Below, piece after piece: positions 32,301 through 41,666 of a DNA stretch of 60,000 nt (position 1 is its first letter; every line of letters starts with the position of its first letter). The stretch is from Adiantum capillus-veneris (Eukaryota; Streptophyta; Polypodiopsida; Polypodiales; Pteridaceae), in contig CM043962.1 of assembly GCA_014529385.2 (NCBI GenBank), forward strand, positions 51,543,905-51,603,904. The letters run 5' to 3'. The translations under genes were made by a program, and so were the position numbers. The notes beneath the pieces were generated by a model. That model was not told the DNA's origin and did no database searches. It saw only the letters and a program-made list of their open reading frames with translations.

Positions 32301-33591
32301 AGAAGCTCATGGTTCCAGGACGTGTGGAGTTTGATGTTGAATGGCATTTAGGTGGTGATCTAAAGACCATAAAGTGCATGCTTGGATACAAACAAGGTGC
32401 AAATTCTTTACTTCCCTGTCCATTCTGTACGAAAGGGCACAAGATAAGTCGAGCAACTCGAGTGGAAGGTCAGGACGAAGATAATGATGACCATATAAAT
32501 AGGGAGTGGCAAACTTTGGTTCTTTCATGTGATATGTTGCAAGTGCCCAATAGGGATAGCAAAGATCCTGGGTGGAACCCCATAATTCCCTTCTCCCTCA
32601 ACAATGTTCACTTTTGTACATTGCATGCGTTTATGCGAATATTTGATAGGATCCTAAAGCATCACATTGATTATGCTTTCACAATGAAGCCCCTTCAACG
32701 GTCAAAAGACTCCTTGCAAGGGGTGGAGATGCTCCTTAATGAGATTGGATGTCACCGATCAAGGGTGAACATTGTAGCAGAGACTTGTAGGGAGAAGACA
32801 TATGCGGTGGCACAAAAGGTTTCCATGAATGGAGCCTAGGCACGTCGATTTTTCAAGAAGATGTCAAAGTCTCCAATGCAGGTATCCAAGGCAAGTGTCG
32901 ATCTAGCAAGTGAGAAGCGGTGGGAGTTGTGGAAAGATTTGTGTTCATGCACGACGGACAAAGATCCCAATGTGGAGGTTGCTAACCAACGCAAGCTAGT
33001 ATGGTCATCCTTTCAAAAGGTTGTGCAATTGATGAATCTTTCAAGCACCACCGTTGAGCAGCGAGAGGAATTCCAGAAGGTGCTTTATGAATTCACAAAG
33101 GCTGCTAAGGATGGATGGTCTGAAAGCAAGATTACACACTACATGGTTTGTTTTAACGGACTTAATACATATGCAATGTTTGAAAATGCAACTTTTCTAT
33201 CAGCTTATCTCCTTTTTGGTTGTTTTAGCACATTCTCTATGCGCATGGTGCATACTTCATGGACCGCTATGGTTCGCTTGATATATGGAGTACACAAGGC
33301 ATGGAGAAGTCCCACTATCGAGCAAAAGGAGTCTACTTCAAGAATACTCGGCATGGTGGTGGTAGTTCACACTCCAACTACCTCCAAGAGATGTTTAACT
33401 AGTTTTTTAGGCACACCTTTGGGAGAACTCGTACTATTGAGAAAGCAAGAGAGTCGATGTTAGCAAAGTAGTTACGCAACGCCTCCTGTATTGCAACATC
33501 CGAGAAGTGGAAACGCTCGCGAGCGTCCCTGGGCCATGAAGCCTGGCGTGCAACTAAGTATCGAAAAGGCAGCATTTGGGCGTCGCGTTAG
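29391..33591 (+). pseudogene. Transposase-like protein of the DNA element, four exons
   Basis: Exon 1 (29391-29971) has DLWTDGCLYPKDPSLNVHPS and a coiled coil. A 1,406-bp GT-AG intron joins in phase to exon 2 (31378-31940: KDAITKRVLSDFSNIFTDLD, and a helix-turn-helix-like DICDAVGISTKGYQAIHQVL). A 72-bp intron leads to exon 3 (32013-33145) and an 83-bp intron to exon 4 (33229-33591), both in phase. Exon 3 has LKLDECVVVKG, WHLGGDLKTIKCMLGYKQG, LPCPFCTKG and HAFMRIFDRILKHHI; exon 4 has YAHGAYFMDRYGSL and STQGMEKSHYRAK. I read D (LDE), D (GGDLK) and E (GMEKSH) as a candidate DDE triad with a CxxC insert, but this is inference. Stops: TAG at 32837, 33400 and 33469. It does not match CACTA, hAT, MULE or Harbinger patterns known to me. 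Confidence 0.6.
29998..31340. mobile_element. 1.34 kb inverted-repeat element in intron 1
   Basis: Perfect 18-bp inverted termini TTAACACTAGGTTGGTAA (29998-30015) and its complement (31323-31340), followed inward by GGGACACTTTTATGTCC-like sequence on both sides. TTAA at both ends may be the target duplication with CACTAGG as terminus. No ORF. It fills nearly the whole intron. Superfamily not assigned (TTAA suggests a piggyBac-like or Harbinger-like MITE). Confidence 0.75.
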
Positions 33592-33744
33592 CCGTCCGCA
33601 TGATCCAGGTTTAGTTGTTAAATTCAATTGGTTTATTTGAGTTTCACTCAATTGGCCGCATAGTGTGAAAGAGCCCAAATCTCAAAAAAACCTATTTAAA
33701 GGTTGAAGGCACTCATTTTGTCATTTTCCCTACTAGGTGCTACC
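33592..33744 (+). promoter_or_regulatory. Promoter region of the H3-like gene, TATA-like box
   Basis: CTATTTAAAGG at 33692-33702 lies about 45 bp before the ATG. The start context TACCATGGCA is a good plant initiation context. Confidence 0.5.
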
Positions 33745-34610
33745 ATGGCAAGAACAAAACAAACGGCTAGGATTGCATATCCAGAGGGGCCGGATGGCCA
33801 ACGACTCAAAGGTACAGCAACAGAAGCTGGAACTTCACAAGCTCAAGGTGAAGTCCACACAGAAGAAGCTGGAGCTTCAAATCAGCATGGCGAGTCCTCT
33901 ATAGCAACAAAAGAGAGACGGAAGCATCGCCTTGTTGTCTATTCATCGGACTCCAACGATTCTGATGGCAACAGGGAGGATGAGAGCGACCAAGGCAAAG
34001 AAACAAACATCCAAAAGCAACCGTCAGAAGGCTCCGAAGAGACGCAAACGGATGAAGATGCCCCATGGGTTGGCGTCCAAATACAAACATATCAGGCTCA
34101 CATGTCTATTGGGGGTAAGACACTTCCTAAAGGGAGTGGACCTACACCATCACATCCGGTCAATAGTGAAGAGCACGAATCAGATGGAGAGTGGGTGGAA
34201 TCAGATTATGAGGTGTTGGAAGTGCCTGTGCAGAAAAAAAAAGAAAAAGAGCATTGTCTACAAGAAGAGGAAGCAAGGCTGCCCCAACTCGTGCCAAAAA
34301 TGCACCTCCACGTCGACCTCAGAAGGTACGAAAGCGCAGTCGTGCTTTTGCGGAGATTCGACACTATCAAAAGAGCACCGAGCTCTTGATTTGGAGGGCC
34401 CCTTTTGCAAGGCTATGCAAGGAGGTTTTGCAATTGTACAACACTTAGTTTCGGATGGGCACCGTGGCCATAGAGGCAGTCCAAGAGGCAGCAGAGCAAT
34501 ATTTAACTAGCATATTTGAGGATTCTAACCTCTGTGCCATCCATGCAAAGCGTGTAACCATTATGCCCAAGGATATGCAGCTTGCTCGCCGTTTGCGCCA
34601 TGAGGAGTAG
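33745..34610 (+). pseudogene. Histone H3-like gene with long acidic insert
   Basis: Begins MARTKQTAR, identical to the first nine encoded residues of histone H3 including K4, then diverges (IAYPEG), so K9 and later tail lysines are absent. About 155 acidic, Ser/Glu/Asp-rich residues follow (to about 34230). Across a nine-A tract (34234-34242) the frame must change. The next frame (from about 34245) is basic (STRRGSKAAPTRAKNAPPRR), then gives the H3 core: FAEIRHYQKSTELLI (canonical LREIRRYQKSTELLI) and, after a TAG at 34446-34448 that replaces Asp81, [39 protein letters not shown], stop at 34608-34610. The core aligns with no gaps, and loop 1 has no CenH3-type insertion. The frame change could be an indel, an intron or a base-calling error. 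It sits inside the DNA element between the transposase-like gene and two convergent genes. Confidence 0.88.
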
Positions 34611-34651
34611 CTTGTAATTAGGCATCAAACCTTTTTGTATTTACAGAACTC

Positions 34652-34772
34652 CAAGATTGGGAAGAATTTGAATACAAGCGTCTTTTGATTGTATACCCCA
34701 CTCTGTGCATTGTATTGGGAAGAATTTGAATATAAGAGTCTTTTATTGTATACCCCACTGCGCATTGTATTG
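34652..34772. repeat. Imperfect tandem duplication, about 60 bp
   Basis: ATTGGGAAGAATTTGAATA...GTCTTTT...GTATACCCCACT...GCATTGT occurs twice in a row just after the H3-like stop codon. Confidence 0.85.
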
Positions 34773-34992
34773 TTTTAATTATGTACCATGCAATGTAGCA
34801 GTGGTCCAAGTTTTGTCTACCTTCTATTGTATGTATGTAGCCATTAGCTTGTTATTGTGAAAAATTGCCTACGTTTAGCACCTTGGCTAAGTGGGGCATG
34901 CACTTCCTGATGTATCCATGCTATGTGACTCACTATTGCATGGAAAAAGCATCTACAAAGTGTTGAAAATGTCTTGGAATTCCCCCAAACTG

Positions 34993-35064
34993 GCTGCCAC
35001 AAGGGCGCGCATTTGGGGCTTCCAGAGGCCTATGGATGGACACAATGCGCGCCCTTGTGGCAGC
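34993..35064. repeat. Hairpin 1, 21-bp perfect arms
   Basis: GCTGCCACAAGGGCGCGCAT (34993 on) pairs with 35044-35064 around a 30-base loop. It is GC-rich in an AT-rich context. Confidence 0.9.
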
Positions 35065-35393
35065 CTTTCCTAGTGCTTTCCAGACACTTTCCAGTGGTTT
35101 CCAGACAATTTTGACAAGCAATAAGTATGTTTTGTTTGCTTCAATGCTTCAATTAGCATAGATACTTCTTGCAATCATCCCCCCTTAGTCCATGTCAGTC
35201 CTATACTCCAAAAAGGGCTAGATATTTCCACATAGTTTACTCTTGTGGTTTGTTAATACAACTTTAGGTATCTGTGGCAAGATGGGCTTAAGGTTACCTG
35301 GGTATCCATGTCTTTCTGTTTTGCAACTGTGTATTAATGTCTTCTCACTCTGTTTTGTACCTGGGTATGCTCCTAGATGTGTCCAAATTCATT

Positions 35394-35461
35394 TGCCACA
35401 AGGGCGCGCATTTGCACACTTCATCTGTTGATGGAAGGCCCCAATGCGTGCCCTTGTGGCA
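35394..35461. repeat. Hairpin 2, diverged copy of hairpin 1
   Basis: TGCCACAAGGGCGCGCATT (35394-35412) pairs with 35443-35461 with one mismatch. The arms match those of hairpin 1; the loop differs in sequence. Confidence 0.9.
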
Positions 35462-35773
35462 GCATCTTTTAGGGACTTCCAAGCCCTTTACTAGGCACAT
35501 CCATAACTTTGGAAGCCTAGATATAACAAAGTATGCATTTTATTAATATTAATGCCTGCCAAACCCTTTAGTAGTCATAGCAGAAATTATGGTGGTTCTC
35601 ATACACAATGGAAGCCCAACATATAAGAAATTCAAAACCTTGCAAGAAAGAGTCATAGACAACAAAAAGTAGTTTCATTAAAGAAATCAATGCTTTACAT
35701 GATATCCGGCTTTTGCTTTAGGATCTTTCTAATTACAATTTTCTGGCACTTGGCCTTTTGGGGTGGCTCCCTG

Positions 35774-37299
35774 TTAAGTAAAGTGGTTGTGATTTCTTTT
35801 GGTGTCATTAACCCCTACAGCTTGGTTCATGCCGACATGGGCAATAAGGCGCCCGCGAAAGTTTACACCGAAAGTGGATATTGCAAAAGCTTTCTTTACA
35901 AGCACTACAAGGTTGGCCGTTTGGGCAAGTGTTGTTAAACACAACGCCTTGGAGAGTGAACGGAGAGCAAAAATGTTGTAGAGACCATTGGGAGAGTAGT
36001 CGGCATGGACAAACACCACGACACCAGTGGGAAGTGTGCCGAGGTAGTGAGCAAGTGCCGCTTGAGGTCCGAACGGCGTCCTCCTCCCCCCTGACTGTTG
36101 CGCCCAGGCGTCAACCTCCAGAACATCCTGCAAAACATAGGTTTTCTAAGATAGGGCACTGAATTATGATATAACATTAACAAAATCATTTGTAACAATC
36201 AAATGTAAGTGAGCATCTATACCTCTTGTCTACGATCCTCCTCATCGGCATCCAGGTGCAAGTAAAGATCCACGCTTGACTTCCCCTTTGGATCAAGCAA
36301 AACAGGTGTTGCAGCTGGTGGTGGTGAATCCACTCTTGCGCGTTTAGCCAAACACATGGCTTGCACGGCCACAAACTCCTCCTCAAAGACCTTGGCCTGC
36401 TCGGCCGCTGCCACCTCGGCTTGTGCGATCGCCACTGTGTCCGTCAAAGTATTCCCCATGGGCAGTAGGAGATCATCATCATGGGAGGTGGTGGTATCAA
36501 CCTCAAACTTGCCATGGGCATCGAGGATGGCGAAACACTCATCCATGCGAATCTCAAAGGATTTCTCTAGATCGTGCATAAACACAAACTCCTCCCCACC
36601 CACCACAATGGAGGAGAAGCGGGTAATCTCTACCTCAGGGATGGCATCCCGAGTGGTGGTTCCTTCTAGCGGTCCCGAGGATGAACCGACTCATGGAGAG
36701 GCCTCCAAGAGGCCTTGAATCCCTACAGGGTAGGTCAAGGCAAGCGTCCTCTCCTCTGCGGATGAGTCAATGGCCGCGGGCTTGGGGTCCTTCACATCAG
36801 CCAATACCCCGCCGATCTGCAAGTGTGGTAGCACTACGGCAGGGCCTGCTGGTCACTCGTGAAGGAGGAAGATCATTATGGCCTGAACAGAGAAAAAAGT
36901 GTTTCCTATCCTTCCCTTACGCATTGCTCGCACATCATCAGCTTCAAGCCGCACATATTGTCCGGCGGGTTGTGCTATGGTGGGAAAGCGTGCAAGCCGC
37001 TGATGAAATGGCATGTCCCCTTGGTAGATGTGGTGGAGAAGGCCTTCAGGGACCCATTGCCCTGGCCGGTTTGGTAAGTCAACAATGAATCTCCCCATGC
37101 ACGTGGAAATGTATGAAGTAATGTGCTCAAGAGATTGAGAGTGGAGGGTCAAAGTGGTTTCCAAATCGGGTTGGGTTGTGAAAAATGCTTGAAGCTCAGG
37201 GCGATTTGCATGCCCAACCTCAGTAAGGAATGCATCTAAAGCACTAGTAGCAGCCATGTCTTCTCTTTGCGTGATTGGGTATGCTAGGTCTCTCTGCAA
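35774..37299 (-). pseudogene. Unknown protein of the DNA element (gene C), two exons
   Basis: Exon 1 (37299 or internal Met at 37257, to 36223) stays in one frame, with TGA stops near 36850 and 36680. It has FLTEVGHANRPELQAFFTTQ, then FIVDLPNRPGQWVPEGLLHH, an acidic middle (FVFMHDLEKSFEIRMDECFA) and Ala/Glu-rich helix. A CAAGAG|GTATAG donor joins in phase to exon 2 (36127-35774) with LAHYLGTLPTGVVVFVHADY and a hydrophobic block, ending near 35774. A TATA box (minus strand TATATAAGG) at 37338-37347 lies upstream. I do not recognise a family. It is convergent to the H3-like gene, and being inside the DNA element it is probably element-encoded. Confidence 0.5.
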
Positions 37300-37337
37300 T
37301 GCTGGGATGAAAATGGTGAACTGAGGAGGTGGTCCTC

Positions 37338-37347
37338 CTTATATAGA
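37338..37347 (-). promoter_or_regulatory. TATA box of gene C
   Basis: Minus strand CTATATAAGG, about 40 bp upstream of the first Met at 37299 and 85 bp upstream of the Met at 37257. Confidence 0.55.
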
Positions 37348-37501
37348 CATATTCCATCTTGAAAAAAATAAAAAATATGCATTTAAAAAATAAATTTACA
37401 CCACCTTAAAACTCAAGTACAAAATCAAGTACAACACCTTAAAACTTTTCAAAATCTTTAATAAAATATCCAATATATAAACAATTAAAGTTACAAGCCA
37501 T

Positions 37502-38827
37502 TCACTTAGACAAGATGATTTCGTCTGTAGCCCAATCTTTGTAAACAAGCATAGTGGCCTCCATTCGCCTTCCAATCTATACAACCAAAAAATGGGCAAT
37601 CAAAATACAAAAACCCACAAAAAATAAGAAAAGGTAGCTAAGCAAGCACAAAGCAGACCTTGCGTTGTTCCAGTTTGAAACTTGCATTACCGACATCCTC
37701 GAATCCCATTATGGAAAAGTGTTCCCGAATATTGGCAAGAGTCCAATGCGGATTCACTGCAACCACCTCCACCTCGTTATTGGGCATGCGGACACGAATT
37801 TCAAAGGATTGAACCTCTTCGGCTATCAGTTGCAAGGGTATCCATTTGCCACGTTTGTGCATCCACCTCTCGTAGCTAAACCGTGCATACAAGATGCACC
37901 TTGCTTTCAAATACCGAAGACAAAGCTGTGTGGGGGACACATTACACTTATAACGGTCACCATCATGCAAACCGTCAACATAGTCCCAATTGACACCTAG
38001 AATGGTGTCCATTGCATCTACGTCAACTTCTTTGCAAACAAACATTGTTGGTGTTTTTACAATCGGCAAAGAGCGGAATGCATGCACAAACAAATGAATG
38101 GGACAATGCCAACTGAGACCCACTGATCTGGTTGCCTTACCAAACTTTAGGGACCCTTGGAAATCTTGCAGCACCTTGCGCTTGAAAGAAAGCAAAGCCC
38201 AATGGTCTGGAGTTGGCCATTTTGCACTCTGCAATGAGGGTGTTTCCACGGCTTCTAACCTACCATAGCTTTGTCTTGACTTCGGCACCACGTACTTGTG
38301 GGAGTACATGAATATTCGCTGCTCGGTAAGTTTTTTCGATGAAACATTAGGAAACATAAGCTCCCCAATGTGAGCATGCACAACCATGAACGTGCCTGAG
38401 AGGCACTCAAGCAGCTACTCCTCAACTAAGTTGGATGGAAAAACATCTTTACAAATGTCCTTAGTTAAACATAATGATCACATAAACGTAAACATGACAT
38501 ATGCATGGGATAGCTAAACCATGAAAACTTACAATGAGGTGCAAATTGAGTTGAAGCTCTCTTGAGGTGGATCTCAGCTGCACTGTAGACGTGTTGCACG
38601 ATGGCCACCATTCCGGACTTTGTTTCTTTGAATGCCAATAGCCGGCCCTTCCAATGACGTTCCAATACGCCTCGACACCGTACGCGATGAGGTCCAGCAC
38701 GTGACGGTTGCATGTAGACCCATGCACCCTTCTTGAATACTTGTGGGATCCATACCCCGTCTGAGTCTTTTGTGTTGTGCAACACAATCTCCTCTATCTC
38801 TGGTTTGGGCCGTCTATGCGTGGACAT
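37502..38827 (-). pseudogene. BAH-like plus ubiquitin-like protein of the DNA element (gene D), three exons
   Basis: Exon 1 (38827-38533) starts MSTHRRPKPEIEEIVL and contains KKGAWVYMQPSRAGPHRVRC and MVAIVQHVYSAAEIH. A GTAAGT donor joins in phase to exon 2 (38446-37659) with HAHIGELMFPNVSSKKL and RIFMYSHKYVVP. Spacing of these strands follows the BAH fold (G..VYM, V.V..VY, I.E..., IFMYSHKY). The rest of exon 2 has WDYVDGLHDGDRYKCNVSP and a C-terminal beta-grasp-like piece (EVEVVAVNPHWTLANIREHF) completed by exon 3 (37576-37502: RRMEATMLVYKDWATDEII). A TAG at 38415-38417 breaks exon 2. BAH domains in plants read histone tails. The BAH and ubiquitin-like calls are by pattern only. Confidence 0.45.
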
Positions 38828-38849
38828 GCTTGGGAAGTTGGGCTTAGGA

Positions 38850-39190
38850 AGGGATTTGAAAGAGTTGAGTACTGTGGAGAGAGAATGAGGAGCTGAGGGG
38901 AGGGTGAGGTGAGCTGCCTATGGTGGCTATGGTGGCTTTGACAGTGGAGATAGAGAAAGAGGGGAGGAGTGAGAGGTAGAGAGGTAGAGAGGATAGTGGA
39001 GCTGTTGGCTATGGAGTGTGGGACTGTAGAGGGTTGATGGAGGTGTGAGAGAAGGGGGAGCTATGGAGAGAGAGGAAGAGAGTAGTGGAAAGATTTTGGC
39101 TATGGCTGCCTTGACTGTAGAGAGAGAATGGGAGGAGGGAGAAGAGGGAGAGTGTGGGAGAGAAAAGTAATGAGGGAGAGAGAGAAAAGT
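38850..39190 (-). promoter_or_regulatory. GA-rich leader/promoter region of gene D
   Basis: Long imperfect GAGAGG/TAGAGAG-type repeats on the plus strand (CT-rich on the transcribed strand of gene D) between the right terminus and the start codon. Mirrors the CT-rich leader at the other end. Confidence 0.5.
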
Positions 39191-39375
39191 GGATTTTGGG
39201 GGGGAAATTTGACTTTTTTAAGTTAGTTTATGTTTTGGGGCAGTTTTGGAGGCAAAAGGGTCAACTTTGGAACTTAAAAAAAAAAAACAATTTTTAGGGT
39301 TTTTAAGCATGCGCGTTTTTTTTTGGGGGGTCCCTCCCTCTTTTATGACACCTCTCCCCCCCCCCTTACCCTACC
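39190..39375 (-). repeat. Right terminal G-rich inverted repeat
   Basis: Minus-strand start GGTAGGGTAAGG and a run of Gs mirror the left end. Subterminal TTTCCCCCCCAAAATCC also matches the left side (29210-29225). Confidence 0.75.
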
Positions 39376-39529
39376 TCCCACCTCTCTCTAAGAACCAAAC
39401 ATTGAAGAGGGAGACAATTAGGCTACACCCCTACCATTCCTCCCTCTCTAGGTGATATCCCAAGAGCCTTCTCATTGGTGCCTTAAGCTTTCACTAATCA
39501 AAAAGGCCCAATGAGAGTCCATATTTTTC

Positions 39530-40432
39530 CTAATGTAGATATGGGAATCTAGAGAATATAGCAATGTAATCATCCTTCTCTTGGTTGGATAGATCCTCAC
39601 CAAGCATATCTTTAAGATTAATACCAGAGTGGATAGCAGAAGAGGAAAGAGAAGAGGAACTGATAGAGATACCCTCCATGATGTTCTTATTATTAGGGGG
39701 AGGCATATCTTCTATAGAGATCCCAAACAGGGCAGGGCATACCTTAAGCAGATCATCATCAAGACTTTCATTTGTAGACGATATGGACTCCTCAGTAGAG
39801 CCATAAGAATAACGATATGTGGACTCCTGGCCATGCTTGTACTCGAAAGATTGAGAGGGGGTTTCTCTGGTCTTCATATTGAAGGTAACGGTTTTCCCTT
39901 GGGCTTTATTGGGCACTAAGATAAGATTGAACCCCCAATCTTACATTGCACCAGCGGCGATGAGCCACGGCCATCCCAAAATTATGGGATAAGCTCCTTC
40001 TCTCTGGCCTCCATAACATAGAAGTCTATAAGACATTCAATATCAAGCACTTTAACTGTTACATTTGCCTAAACACTTAGCTCGACGATGATTATCCATA
40101 CGGATGCGAACAGAGGTCTTTGCAGAGACGAAAATCCCTACTTCTTCCATAGTAGACTTTGTCATCACACATACCTCGGCTCCTCCATCAATATAAGCAT
40201 CTACCGGAGTCTTCTTTTCATGAGTAGCTTTAATAAGAGGGACCATATCCACTGGGCAGCCCACTTTGATGGTAGACACAGCAGCATGTGACGTCCTTCC
40301 CTTGGGAGGAGACCTAGTGCTTACGCTTTTTGACCATTGTCTCCTTAGTTTGGAATTTAAAGCAAGCATTTGACCAAAGGTTATGTTGGCCTTCTGGCTT
40401 TTGATATCCTTAATAAGATCATACTCATCCAT
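39530..40432 (-). pseudogene. Protease region of the Tat-type element
   Basis: In the same frame as gag. Active-site-like stretch VDAYIDGGAEVCVMTKSTME (the usual D-S/T-G is DGG), then, after stops near 40050, LIPIILGWPWL (the ILGR.W position), followed by an acidic linker ending at 39530. Gag-pro in one frame fits this group. Inactive because of several stops. Confidence 0.8.
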
Positions 40433-40465
40433 ACCTTGACCTAATAGATAATCTTATTGTTGAAT

Positions 40466-41530
40466 TTATCTCCTCCTCCTTCGTTTGCTGCTCTCAGGCC
40501 TATCTTCCATTTTGGCTTTACCCTTTCTTCTCCGTAGCTCCTGTTTATCTTCAGACTCCTGGTCTCTGTCTATTCTAGCCCTCTTGTTGGCTAAGATCTC
40601 GTTCTGCTCTTCTAAAGAGATTATACCCACCCTTCTTCCTTCTTCACTTAGGAGCTCAAGTGGGGGATTAGGCATTGGAGGTCTCTCTCTTGCTTCTTGG
40701 GTTAATGGATCGCCTCTTTCTCTTCCCCTGCCATAAAGAGGGTAGATACCCCCTCTCTCTCTTGGTGGCTCAGGACATTCAGGAGCAAAATGACCCTCCT
40801 CCCCGCAGTTATAGCCTCGTCCTCTCCTTCCTCTACCCCTACCATTCATTCTCTCAGTAGCCGGGTACCGATCCATGATCCCAGTGCGAAGCTCTTGCAA
40901 TTGAGCCGAGAGTATTTGGAGGATATTGGTAGTCATTGGATCAGGACCTCCCGGTGTCCTCTCAAGCTTTTCTTCTTGAAAGGGAACCCCATTTTGCGAT
41001 AACATAGAAATGGTGGCTGCTTGTTCGAGCTTCCTCTTTATCTTTTTGCTCTTTGTTTTGGCTATGGTTACTGCTCTATCAAAGGTAACCACATCCTCTT
41101 CTTGTACCTTATTCTTTACATCAGGATGTAAGCAGGACAAGAACTCATGCATCTTATAGAGCTCACCTGGTGCGTCCTCCGCTGTCCGCTCCAGTTGTTG
41201 CCATAAAGAGGTGAAGGATTGCAGAAAGATATCAAAATCTTTGCCTATGTCCTAGCGTAGATCCTGCAATTTGTCCATCACTTCCTTGACTGTTACCCTC
41301 TTTCTGTACTTGTCCAAAAGGGCTTGCTTGATTTGGTCCCAGTTGTGTTTTCTCTCATCCTCTAGAGTCTCAAACCACTCATTGGCCTTTCCTCTCAAGG
41401 AAAGAAGTAGAACCAGCAGCCGATCTTGCTCAGTTACAACATGCATGGTAATGATCTACCATTCGAAGTCTGAAATAAAATTCTTGACATCTTCCTCCCC
41501 GGTGAAGATTGGTAGATTGTTTGCTACCAT
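40466..41530 (-). pseudogene. Gag of the Tat-type element
   Basis: Starts MVANNLPIFTGEEDVKNFIS at 41530 and stays in one frame to 40466, with TAG stops near 41455 and 41252. It has LSLRGKANEWFETLEDE, WDQIKQALLDKYRKR and MHEFLSCLHPDVKNKV (retrotransposon gag domain), then an Arg/Gly stretch and one zinc knuckle, YNCGEEGHFAPEC. The end is a Lys/Arg-rich tail. The zinc knuckle is intact. Confidence 0.9.
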
Positions 41531-41642
41531 TCTGCAAACTTAGCTCACACCAACTTGAGCTTCTACAAAAAAAAGGTGCAGATACTACACTAATACTCTA
41601 AAAACTTGCTCTAGGTGTCTAACATAGGAACAAAAACATACA

Positions 41643-41666
41643 TTCGAACCCCTAGCGGGATCGCCA
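41643..41666 (-). promoter_or_regulatory. Primer binding site, Arg-like tRNA
   Basis: Minus strand TGGCGATCCCGCTAGGGGTT plus CGAA: complementary to a tRNA 3' end with CCA, acceptor strand and the T-loop TTCGAA. It resembles plant tRNA-Arg 3' ends. Tat/Ogre elements are known to use tRNA-Arg; the exact tRNA was not checked. Confidence 0.75.

Larger units (their letters stand above)
34611..35773. other. Intergenic region between convergent gene pairs
   Basis: 1.16 kb without a supportable gene. It holds a 60-bp tandem duplication and two copies of a strong hairpin, listed separately. Both flanking genes end here. Confidence 0.6.
28887..39375. mobile_element. 10.5 kb DNA transposon carrying a histone H3-like gene
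   Basis: It splits the protease-RT spacer of the Tat-type element. Left end reads GGTAGGGGGAAGGGGGGGGG (28887 on); right end on the opposite strand reads GGTAGGGTAAGGGGGGGGGG (39375 inward). Further in, both sides share CCCC...AACATA, TTAAAAA and TTCCCCCC(C)AAAAT in the same order, so these are long, degenerate terminal inverted repeats. It contains four genes pointing inward: a transposase-like gene (29391-33591, +), an H3-like gene (33745-34610, +), and two genes on the minus strand (37299-35774 and 38827-37502). There is no RT or LTR. I could not find a clean target duplication, and I cannot assign the superfamily. Confidence 0.75.

Noticed and set aside
33745-34610. Centromeric H3 (CenH3) identity for the H3-like gene
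   Set aside because: Core has QKSTELLI and [16 protein letters not shown] as in canonical H3 and no extra residues in loop 1; the tail starts as H3, not as plant CenH3.
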